This document shows, in pieces, positions 1-5,567 of a stretch of 11,209 nt of DNA. The notes beneath the pieces are model-generated. The model was not told the origin of the DNA and made no database searches. It saw only the letters and a list, made by a program, of their open reading frames with translations. The position numbers and the translations under genes are program-made. The first letter of the stretch is position 1. Each line of letters begins with the position of its first letter. Source of the stretch: Neorhizobium sp. UBA7851 (GTDB taxonomy: Bacteria; Pseudomonadota; Alphaproteobacteria; Rhizobiales; Rhizobiaceae); the NCBI GenBank assembly GCA_002500765.1, contig DLSX01000240.1, forward strand, positions 13,434 through 24,642, given 5' to 3'.

Positions 1-48
1 GTCCCCTCTCCCCGCCTGCGGGGAGAGGGCTAGGGTGAGGGGCAAAGC
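1..48. repeat. Rhizobial-type palindromic intergenic repeat, cut by the window edge
   Basis: Positions 4-15 and 18-29 form a perfect 12-bp inverted repeat around a 2-base centre, with core CCCCGCctGCGGGG. It is followed by a GC-rich tail (GCTAGGGTGAGGGGC, 29-43). The same core recurs at 9536-9549, so this is one copy of a dispersed family. Such elements are common between genes in Rhizobiaceae and relatives (RIME-like). It lies just after the stop codon of the minus-strand binding-protein gene, so the transcript could fold into a strong hairpin there. No T-run follows on that strand, so a terminator role is only possible. The element may extend left of the window. Confidence 0.75.
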
Positions 49-69
49 CCTTAGCAGTGAAGCCTGCCC

Positions 70-1101
70 TTACGGCAGCATCCGCTCCGCCTTTTCAGGC
101 AGGAAGCTCGCATCGAAGACCTGATCGGCCTTCACCGCGCCCTTCAGGCCCATCGAGATCTTCAGTGTCTCAATCGAGGCTGCGAGCCTTGCCATGTCGA
201 CACCACCGATGCCGTTTTCGACCACGTAGGGCGTCTTGATGTTCATGGCATTGGCCATGTTCAGGCGCTCGAGTTCGATCTCCGGGTTGAGCGTTTCGTT
301 GCGCTTCAACACGGCGTCGACGCCTTCCTGCGGATTGGCGACGGCGGCGGCAAAGCCCTTGGCCAGCGCCTTGATGAAACCCTTGACGGCTTCAGGATTT
401 TCCTTGGCGAAATCGGTATTTACCAGCACCGAGTTGCCGTAGAGGTTGAGGCCGTGTTCGGCCATCAGGATGGTGGCGATATCGTTATCGGCAATCCCTT
501 GCGCCTTCAGATTGAGGATGACGGAAAAAGCGAAACCGAAGACAGCGTCGACATCGCCCTTGGCCAGCATCGGCTCGCGAACCGGGAAGCCGATCGATTC
601 GATGGTGATCTTGCTGTCGTCGATCGAGGCTACTTCCTTGAAGGCCTTCCACTGCGCAAAGGCGCCATCCGGCGGCGGCGCGCCGAGCTTCTTGCCTTCC
701 AGCGACTTCGGATCGCCGGTGACGCCGAGCGACTTGCGGCCCACGACCGCGAAGGTCGGGCGCTCGTAGATCATCATCGCCGCCTTGACCTTCTGCGACG
801 GGTCTTCGTCGAGGAACTTGATCAGCGAGTTGATGTCGCCAAAACCCATCTGGTAGGTGCCGGTTGCAACCCGCGGGATCGCCTCGACCGAACCATTGCC
901 GGTATCGATCGTGACGTTGAGACCTTCTTCCTTGAAATAGCCCTTGTCGACGGCGAGCAGGAAGCCGGCGGCCGGGCCTTCGAATTTCCAGTCGAGCGTG
1001 AACTTGATGGCCGTTTCGGCAAAGGCCGGGGCCGAAAAGCCGGCGGTCAGCGCCACCGTGGCGGCGGCGGCAAATTTGGTGAGATATCTACGTGTCAGCA
1101 T
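70..1101 (-). CDS. ABC transporter periplasmic substrate-binding protein, NMT1/SsuA-TauA type
   Basis: A 343-residue periplasmic solute-binding protein that would deliver a ligand to an inner-membrane ABC importer. A Sec signal peptide is clear: Arg4-Arg5, a hydrophobic stretch at about 10-24, and an Ala-Phe-Ala cleavage site ending at residue 28. The mature start (FTLDWKFEGPAAGF, 34-47), KGYFKEEGLNV (53-63), GNGSVEAIPRVATG (68-81) and GDVDAVFGF (182-190) match the family that binds sulfonates, taurine, nitrate or pyrimidine precursors. The ligand cannot be read from the sequence. The start at 1101 is preferred because AGGGGAA lies just upstream and the signal peptide begins there; an in-frame ATG at 1173 adds 24 residues with no signal character. 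No permease or ATPase gene is in the window; downstream, left of position 1, is the expected place. The right side (1102-1350) is a non-coding gap shared with the divergent small ORF. Confidence 0.9.
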   Translation of the reverse strand: MLTRRYLTKFAAAATVALTAGFSAPAFAETAIKFTLDWKFEGPAAGFLLAVDKGYFKEEGLNVTIDTGNGSVEAIPRVATGTYQMGFGDINSLIKFLDEDPSQKVKAAMMIYERPTFAVVGRKSLGVTGDPKSLEGKKLGAPPPDGAFAQWKAFKEVASIDDSKITIESIGFPVREPMLAKGDVDAVFGFAFSVILNLKAQGIADNDIATILMAEHGLNLYGNSVLVNTDFAKENPEAVKGFIKALAKGFAAAVANPQEGVDAVLKRNETLNPEIELERLNMANAMNIKTPYVVENGIGGVDMARLAASIETLKISMGLKGAVKADQVFDASFLPEKAERMLP

Positions 1102-1179
1102 TATGTTCCCCTGCTGGTTGTTATTGCCCCATAAAAAGCGACAAACCGACAACCGCGCAAGGGGGAATTGCACATTTAA

Positions 1180-1208
1180 TCATCAATATTTCGAGTGCTT
1201 ATTTTCAA
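1180..1208 (-). promoter_or_regulatory. Weak candidate promoter for the binding-protein gene
   Basis: On the minus strand a TTGAAA (-35 like, 1203-1208) is followed after 17 bases by TGATGA (1180-1185), a poor -10. The surrounding 1170-1215 is the most AT-rich part of the 1102-1350 gap, which is the main reason to place a promoter here. Apart from this site, the ribosome binding site of the minus-strand gene and that of the small ORF at 1351, nothing else is evident in the gap. Low confidence. Confidence 0.2.
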
Positions 1209-1350
1209 ATCACAAGTCTGGAAGCGATGCCGCCGAGGCGCCGCATCAAGCAACAGAAGCCAATCCATCTTGGTGGCAAAAGAAGAGAATCCTAAAATAC
1301 AATTGCCGATCGCGACAGGTGTCCTATTTGCTACAGCTGGAGGATGATTA

Positions 1351-1440
1351 ATGGGAATAAAGCTATTTCTGGCCTGCGTCGCGGTTCTGACCGTCGCGTG
1401 GCTTACCGGCCTTTTGGCCTTGGTCTGGGCAATTCTATGA
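1351..1440 (+). CDS. Possible 29-residue single-span membrane protein
   Basis: A very short ORF: ATG at 1351, TGA at 1438-1440. GGAGG at 1339-1343 lies 7 bases before the ATG, an ideal ribosome binding site. The product starts MGIKLF and continues as an almost unbroken hydrophobic segment (residues 5-29: LFLACVAVL, then TVAWLTGLLALVWAIL). It therefore fits a single transmembrane helix with a short, positively charged (Lys4) N-terminus. No charged residue follows Lys4 and the protein ends within the helix. Bacterial proteins of this size often act as accessory subunits or regulators of larger membrane complexes; I do not recognise this one. It faces the SyrA-like gene, with 11 bases between the two stop codons. 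The alternative in-frame-shifted ATG at 1344 has no suitable ribosome binding site and gives a polar, non-membrane product. What supports it is the ribosome binding site plus the hydrophobic composition; conservation is untested. Confidence 0.5.
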   Translation: MGIKLFLACVAVLTVAWLTGLLALVWAIL

Positions 1441-1451
1441 TCCGAAATCGC

Positions 1452-1661
1452 CTATCTGCGGCGGTTCTTTTCGGCCACCGACAGAGCAAGAATGGCACCG
1501 AAATAACCGACCTGCATGAGGACCAGGGAGGCCACGCCAAAACCGATCGCCCACCAGGCACCATCGCCCGCGATCAGGCTGGCGCAAGCAACAAGGGCAG
1601 ATATCAGCAGCATCTTCAGGAAACCACAGGGCAACCGAAGATGACGAAAAATACTTTCCAT
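1452..1661 (-). CDS. Small two-helix inner-membrane protein, SyrA/ExoX-like exopolysaccharide regulator family
   Basis: A 69-residue protein with two hydrophobic segments (about 14-32 and 36-62) and a basic C-terminal tail (EKNRRR). The second segment contains LVLMQVGYFGAIL (46-58), closely like the LxQVGYFxAVL stretch I associate with the rhizobial SyrA/ExoX/Psi group, short membrane proteins of about 60-100 residues. Members influence exopolysaccharide synthesis: SyrA raises exo gene expression through the ExoS/ChvI pathway in Sinorhizobium, whereas ExoX/Psi lowers polysaccharide production. Whether this one activates or represses cannot be told. Start: the ATG at 1661 follows GGGGGAG, though with only three bases of spacing; an in-frame ATG at 1718 would add 19 polar residues and has a worse site. 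No exo genes are in the window. The family assignment comes from motif and size memory, not a search. Confidence 0.6.
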   Translation of the reverse strand: MESIFRHLRLPCGFLKMLLISALVACASLIAGDGAWWAIGFGVASLVLMQVGYFGAILALSVAEKNRRR

Positions 1662-1844
1662 GCGCTCCCCCAATATTTCACCAGAACTTAACCATATCTT
1701 ATCTTGCCGAATGGTCATACCCCATTTGAGGGATGTCGATTCGAATCTTAAAGATCCCGTCCTTCACCCCGTCGTTTCATGTAAAAGGAACAGGACACTG
1801 CCGTCCGACGCATCGCATGACCGAGATGACGACTTGTTTACATC

Positions 1845-1873
1845 CGCGGCGAGCAGCCGCGCTAAAGCATGTC
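1845..1873. repeat. Short hairpin with a fragment resembling a rhizobial intergenic repeat
   Basis: CGCGGC (1845-1850) and GCCGCG (1856-1861) form a perfect 6-bp stem with a 5-base loop. It is followed by CTAAAGCATGTCG (1862-1874), which resembles a motif recurrent between genes in Rhizobium genomes. It sits in the gap 1662-1949 between the SyrA-like and ankyrin genes, where I see no other structure. The repeat identity is from memory and weak. Confidence 0.25.
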
Positions 1874-1949
1874 GACACAAAGCCGAGGCTCGAAACCATT
1901 GCCGCACGGAGCGGGATCATCCTTGCATCACATGCCTCGCAGAATCGCG

Positions 1950-2600
1950 ATGCGGACGCTGATCGCGGTCGTTTTACTGCCCGTATTGATGGAGCCTACC
2001 ATGTCGCAAACCAGGGAAAATCAGCTGTTCGACGCAGTCCTGACCGGGGACAATCCGGCGCTTGCCGCACTCATCCGAGACGGCACAGCGGTCGATCCGC
2101 GTGACGATCAGCGCCGGACCCCGCTGCTGATCGCCACCCATGCCAACAATGTCGAAGCCGCACGGCTGCTGATCGAGGCGGGCGCGGATGTGAATGCCAA
2201 GGACGCCATTCAGGACAGCCCCTATCTCTATGCCGGCGCCCGCGGGCATCTGGACATCCTTAAACTGACACTGTCGCATGGCGCGGACCTCAAAAGCACC
2301 AATCGCTATGGCGGCACGGCGCTGATCCCGGCCTCCGAACGCGGCCATGTCGAGACGGTCGACATGCTGATCAAGGCCGGGGTCGACGTGAACCATATCA
2401 ACAATCTCGGCTGGACCGCGCTCATCGAGGCAATCATCCTCTCCGATGGCGGCAAGCCCCATCAGGCGATCGTCCGGTTGCTGCTCGATGGTGGCGCAAG
2501 GATGGACATCGCCGACAAGGATGGCGTGACGCCGCTACAGCATGCGAAAGCGCGCGGTTACGGCGAGATCGTTTCGATGCTGGAGGCGGCCGGGCGGTAG
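1950..2600 (+). CDS. Ankyrin-repeat protein, probably exported
   Basis: The product carries about five ankyrin repeats and should be a protein-binding scaffold. Recurring repeat consensus is plain: RTPLLIATHANNVEAARLLI, EAGADVNAKD, GHLDILKLTLSHGADLKS, GGTALIPASERGHVETVDML, IKAGVDVNHI, GWTALIEAI, IVRLLLDGGARMDIADKDG and GVTPLQHAKARGYGEIVSML. The partner is unknown. Start choice is uncertain. The ATG at 1950 gives 216 residues beginning MRTLIAVVLLPVL, a credible signal sequence ending near TMSQ, but has no clear ribosome binding site; an ATG at 1932 adds PRR-rich residues upstream. The ATG at 2001 gives 199 residues, starts at MSQTREN and has GGAG (1991-1994) at a 6-base spacing, which would make a cytoplasmic protein. 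I kept the signal-bearing form because such rhizobial ankyrin proteins often have one. It stands alone as a transcription unit; the composition is normal for the region, unlike the next gene. Confidence 0.85.
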   Translation: MRTLIAVVLLPVLMEPTMSQTRENQLFDAVLTGDNPALAALIRDGTAVDPRDDQRRTPLLIATHANNVEAARLLIEAGADVNAKDAIQDSPYLYAGARGHLDILKLTLSHGADLKSTNRYGGTALIPASERGHVETVDMLIKAGVDVNHINNLGWTALIEAIILSDGGKPHQAIVRLLLDGGARMDIADKDGVTPLQHAKARGYGEIVSMLEAAGR

Positions 2601-2767
2601 AGACGAAAAAGGCAACCGTCTACTAAAGCAGAGGATCAATTTTAGCCGGGTATTGCTACTAGGAAAAATTCATAAATGCCCAATACATTTCATCTGACAT
2701 CGTAGAATTGCCAGCTTCGGCTGTACGCGACCAAGGCTATTCCGTCGCACCAAGCCACCAGCGGTAC

Positions 2768-2781
2768 GGAGAACAATCTTG
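2768..2781 (+). promoter_or_regulatory. Ribosome binding site deciding a TTG start for the nuclease gene
   Basis: GGAG at 2768-2771 is followed by seven bases and then TTG at 2779-2781. No in-frame ATG or GTG exists before the HNH domain, whose first cysteine is only at residue 24, so TTG is the best start. The gap 2601-2778 upstream is AT-rich; I see no convincing promoter hexamers in it. Confidence 0.7.
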
Positions 2782-3927
2782 AACACACCGCGACCTTCTC
2801 TTCGCCGGGTGAATCGCGAAGCTGTTTTTGCTGCGGCAAACCATACTTGCGCATACTGCGGAGCCGTTAACGTAGCGCTAGATATCAACCATATAGTTCC
2901 CGTAGCGCTGGGCGGGACATCGGACCCAACCAACCTTGAAGCGGTATGCAGAAACTGCAATTTCTCACTTTCCAGAATCCCATCGGAGCTCCACTTCAGT
3001 TCGTTTTTGCTTGAACTGATGAATGCCAGCGCACGTTTCGGTTCGGTTGCCCGAGAGCCGGATCTCAGTCAAATCCGGCCGGATATTGCTGCCACCGAAA
3101 AGCTTTCGAACGGAACTACACGCGAGTTGATAATAGAGTGCAAATCGCTATCGGTTATATCTGGCGTGAGATTCGGGCAAACTCTACGGCAGTTACAGCA
3201 ATACCGTGATGTACTACCAGATGTTCAAATTGTTCTTGCTTTTCCCGGGAAAGCCGCACCAGAAATTTTGAGCAAATTCCTTGAAGCCAAAATCGAGATC
3301 TGGGACATTGACGAGATTGGAAGGCTATTTGCGAAACAGATACAGCAAAGCGAGGACCGGTATTACGGGCCGCTTTTTCATAGGGCACTTGCACGTAACA
3401 GACCTGAACCACAGCTCATCAGGGATATCAAACAATGTCCGCTAGGGCTTCCTGGATGGGGCACTTATCAAAAGCTGATTGGTCGAACACTTGAATTGCT
3501 GTTTTGTCCGCCTCTAAACAAGCCATTCGCGGAAAATTCCGATTTCGAAAAAACCAATCGTAGGGACTTCATTTTCCCTAATTATGCTTCAGATGGCTTT
3601 TGGCTCGCCGTACGACAGCGCTACGGTGCCGATTACGTTCTGGTTGATGCGAAAAACAGCAAGGGCAAAATTTCGAAAACCAACGTTCTGCAGATTGCGA
3701 ATTATTTGAAGCCACATGGTGTCGGCCAATTTGCAATCATCATTGGGAGGAATGGACCAGATCGCGCAGCGGAAATCACCATCCGAGAGCAATGGCTGAT
3801 GCATTCAAAACTAATCGTCATTCTTACGGACAAGGAGTTGGAAGCAATGTTACTGGCAAGGCTCGCTGAAGGTGACCCAGCAGATGTTTTAAGCGATAAA
3901 ATCCAGCAGTTCAGGCTTCTAATCTGA
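2779..3927 (+). CDS. Multi-nuclease protein: HNH domain plus two PD-(D/E)XK-like domains
   Basis: A 382-residue protein in which three nuclease-type domains can be read. Residues 17-62 are an HNH domain: Cys24-x2-Cys27 and Cys57-x2-Cys60 for zinc, DINHIVP (35-41) with catalytic His38, GG at 45-46, Asn52 and Asn61. Residues 95-185 look like a first restriction-endonuclease fold: RPDIAA (Asp102), ELIIECKS (Glu120, Lys122), LRQLQQY (136-142), then the strand IEIWDID (172-178). Residues 227-360 look like a second: Glu239, RRDFIFPN (Asp263), YVLVDAKN (Asp290, Lys292) and QIANYL (305-310). All key residues appear intact, so the protein is probably an active DNA-cleaving enzyme; no helicase, methyltransferase or specificity gene is adjacent. 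Codon use is visibly more AT-rich than in the flanking genes, suggesting horizontal transfer. A role in defence against phage or plasmid DNA is inference. The HNH call is firm, the second and third domains are by motif and expected strand pattern. Confidence 0.85.
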   Translation: MNTPRPSLRRVNREAVFAAANHTCAYCGAVNVALDINHIVPVALGGTSDPTNLEAVCRNCNFSLSRIPSELHFSSFLLELMNASARFGSVAREPDLSQIRPDIAATEKLSNGTTRELIIECKSLSVISGVRFGQTLRQLQQYRDVLPDVQIVLAFPGKAAPEILSKFLEAKIEIWDIDEIGRLFAKQIQQSEDRYYGPLFHRALARNRPEPQLIRDIKQCPLGLPGWGTYQKLIGRTLELLFCPPLNKPFAENSDFEKTNRRDFIFPNYASDGFWLAVRQRYGADYVLVDAKNSKGKISKTNVLQIANYLKPHGVGQFAIIIGRNGPDRAAEITIREQWLMHSKLIVILTDKELEAMLLARLAEGDPADVLSDKIQQFRLLI

Positions 3928-4189
3928 ACGAAAAGATTGCTCTACAGCATGCAGAAATGACCGCATGACACAGTCAATACTCAAATCGCCTACTGGTTCT
4001 TGCGGCCGGACACCATCTAGCCGCCTCAATTTCTCGTTGGACTTATCGGCTGCGGTCTGCCACAAGCCCGGCCAAGGGCGCGACTGCCGTTAACTTTAGA
4101 ACGGGGTCGGGCGATAGATTGACGTCACGTCGCTGCCGCGAGATCACGCTGGCCGTCCTTTGAATTTCCAGATCTTCAAACCCGCTCAC
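3919..4189 (-). pseudogene. Possible small coupled ORF or frameshifted gene remnant
   Basis: This covers the 258-base gap between the nuclease and regulator genes. On the minus strand a GTG at 4189 overlaps the TGA of the regulator gene (GTGA) and opens a 48-codon frame that ends with TAA at 4043-4045; AAGGG lies six bases before the GTG. Its product begins with Ser-Gly-Phe-Glu and includes RDVNLSPDPVLKLTAV. A second minus frame is open from 4089 to the TAG at 3919-3921, with WPGLWQTAADKSNEKLRRLD and then GVRPQEPVGDLSID; it overlaps the last nine bases of the nuclease gene. The two frames meet near 4045-4089 and differ by one base, which would suit a single gene broken by a frameshift. I recognise neither product, and both may be chance. 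Confidence 0.22.
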
Positions 4190-4845
4190 CCCTGCCCTTC
4201 GACAACCTTGATCAGGTCTTCGCGGACGGAACCGATATGGGTTGTGAGCAACTCGCCCGCCTTTTCGAAACGACGGGCGCGGATCAGACCGATCAGTTCG
4301 GCATGTTCGAACATCGCCTTTTCCATCGCCGCCTCGCTGGAGAGCTGCAGCCGGGTGTAGCGGTCGCTGGTCTGCAGCAGCGAGGCAACGATCTGCCGGC
4401 TGCGGGGCATGTCGGCCCGATGATACATGGCCATGTGCAGGTCGGCATTCAGGCGGCCGTAATCATCCCGCTCGCCCGAAGCGATCGCCTTGACGTACTC
4501 GGCCTGGCGCGCGTCGAGCTCGGCCAGATCCTTCTCGTTCAGCGCCGGAGCGGAAGCCAGAAGCAGCCGCGGTTCCAGCATGATCCTCAAATCGAACACG
4601 TCGTCGATTTCGGCACGCGACAGTTCCGAGACGATCGCGCCCTTCTGCGGCAGGATCTTCACCAGGCCTTCCGCCTCCAGCTGGAACAGCACTTCGCGCA
4701 CCGGGATGCGGCTGACGCCATAGGTTTCCGCCAGTGCATCCTGCCTGAGTTGCGTGCCGCCGGCATATTTGCCCGACAGGATCGCCTGGCGGATTTCGGT
4801 GATCAGCGCGCCCGAAAGCGTCTTGTGTTTCAGTTTCACGGCCAT
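4186..4845 (-). CDS. GntR-family transcriptional regulator, FCD (FadR-like) subfamily
   Basis: A 219-residue DNA-binding regulator. The N-terminal winged helix-turn-helix spans about 8-72: LITEIRQAILSGKYAGGTQL, then DALAETYGVSRIPVREVLFQ and LEAEGLVKILPQKGAIV. The C-terminal all-helical FCD ligand domain follows (about 76-215), with Asn133/His137 in RLNADLHMAM, His181 in FEHAEL and His203 in TTHI at the usual metal/ligand positions. Members sense small carboxylates or sugar acids and mostly repress nearby uptake and catabolic genes. It is divergent from the TRAP transporter operon, with 92 bases between starts, so it very likely controls that operon and itself. The start at 4845 is supported by a GGGG four bases upstream and by the normal distance to the wHTH. 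The effector is unknown; it is probably the transported compound or a product of it. Confidence 0.92.
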   Translation of the reverse strand: MAVKLKHKTLSGALITEIRQAILSGKYAGGTQLRQDALAETYGVSRIPVREVLFQLEAEGLVKILPQKGAIVSELSRAEIDDVFDLRIMLEPRLLLASAPALNEKDLAELDARQAEYVKAIASGERDDYGRLNADLHMAMYHRADMPRSRQIVASLLQTSDRYTRLQLSSEAAMEKAMFEHAELIGLIRARRFEKAGELLTTHIGSVREDLIKVVEGQG

Positions 4846-4880
4846 GCAACCCCGCTACACCATTTCCGACGAAAAGCCAG

Positions 4881-4910
4881 TTGACTCCCGAAATGTATAA
4901 AATCTACATT
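4881..4910 (+). promoter_or_regulatory. Probable TRAP operon promoter with overlapping GntR-type operator
   Basis: TTGACT (4881-4886, -35 like) is followed after 18 bases by TACATT (4905-4910, -10 like), 28 bases before the ATG at 4938. A perfect inverted repeat, AATGTA (4892-4897) and TACATT (4905-4910) with a 7-base spacer, lies in the spacer and over the -10. A repressor bound here would block the polymerase, matching the divergent GntR gene. A second AT-rich stretch, TATAAA at 4896-4901, could serve an alternative start. The palindrome is directly seen; the link to the regulator is inference. Confidence 0.5.
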
Positions 4911-4937
4911 ATACCCAATAAAGAGGGAACTGAAATT

Positions 4938-5567
4938 ATGACGACTGCCTTGACGGAGAACGGGCTGCCGCCCGGTTCGCCTCCTATAGCCGCACGCGCA
5001 ATCATCGGATTATCGGAAGGCGTGCTTGCAATCGAGAAGCTGCTGGTCGGCTTTTTCATGGCGCTGGTGCTGGGGCTCATCCTGCTCAATGTCGTGACCC
5101 GTTATGGCGGCATGCCGCTCTATTGGGTCGATGAGGCGGCGGTTTACGCCATGGTCTGGCTCACCTTCATCGGCGGTTCGGCGCTGACACGGCTGCGGCT
5201 CGATTTCGCCGTGACGCTTTTGAGCGACAAGTTGCAGAAGAAGAATGCCGAGCGCATGAAGGCGTTCGCGACCTTTCTCGCTATGCTGTTTTCCATCGGG
5301 CTCGGCGTGATGTGCTGGAACTGGATGGATCCGATCGGCATCGCGGCTGCAGGTTTCGACGCGAAGGAGTACGCCGGCGAGAGCTTCAACTTTCTCTATA
5401 CCGAATACACCCAGACGCTGAACTGGCCGGTCTGGGCCATCAGCCTCGTCGTGCCGCTGTTTGCCGTGACCATGACGATCCACACCGCCGCCAATCTGGT
5501 CGAGGAGATGGATTTCGCTCCGAAAAGACAGCGGCTTGCATTTGCCAATGCGGAAGGGGTCAACTGA
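4938..5567 (+). CDS. TRAP transporter small permease (DctQ-like)
   Basis: A 209-residue integral membrane protein, the small permease of a tripartite ATP-independent periplasmic transporter. It has four hydrophobic segments (roughly residues 35-55, 67-86, 110-130 and 163-185), the normal topology, and the typical DctQ features NVVTRYGGMPLYWVDEAAVY and WLTFIGGSALTRLRLDFAVT near segments one and two. It bridges the receptor and the large permease and is needed for ion-driven uptake. The ATG at 4938 is chosen because the -10 box lies at 4905-4910, so the longer in-frame start at 4881 would precede transcription; GAGGGA (4923-4928) serves as ribosome binding site at a rather long spacing. Its stop overlaps the start of the next gene by one base. 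The substrate is not identifiable. Confidence 0.93.
   Translation: MTTALTENGLPPGSPPIAARAIIGLSEGVLAIEKLLVGFFMALVLGLILLNVVTRYGGMPLYWVDEAAVYAMVWLTFIGGSALTRLRLDFAVTLLSDKLQKKNAERMKAFATFLAMLFSIGLGVMCWNWMDPIGIAAAGFDAKEYAGESFNFLYTEYTQTLNWPVWAISLVVPLFAVTMTIHTAANLVEEMDFAPKRQRLAFANAEGVN

Noticed and set aside
454..1134. 226-codon plus-strand frame over the binding-protein gene
   Set aside because: Shadow of the minus-strand binding protein, which has a signal peptide, ribosome binding site and family motifs.
1344..1691. 115-codon plus-strand frame from the ATG at 1344
   Set aside because: The ribosome binding site fits the ATG at 1351 in another frame much better. The 115-codon product is polar without motifs, and most of it is antisense to the SyrA-like gene.
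2779..3927. HNH protein as a homing endonuclease in an intron or intein
   Set aside because: The flanking ankyrin and GntR genes are both complete, no split gene surrounds it, and no self-splicing RNA or intein motif is visible.
5312..5566. Upstream extension of the large permease frame
   Set aside because: It lies wholly within the small permease gene, and the TGATG overlap with a good ribosome binding site fixes the start at 5567.
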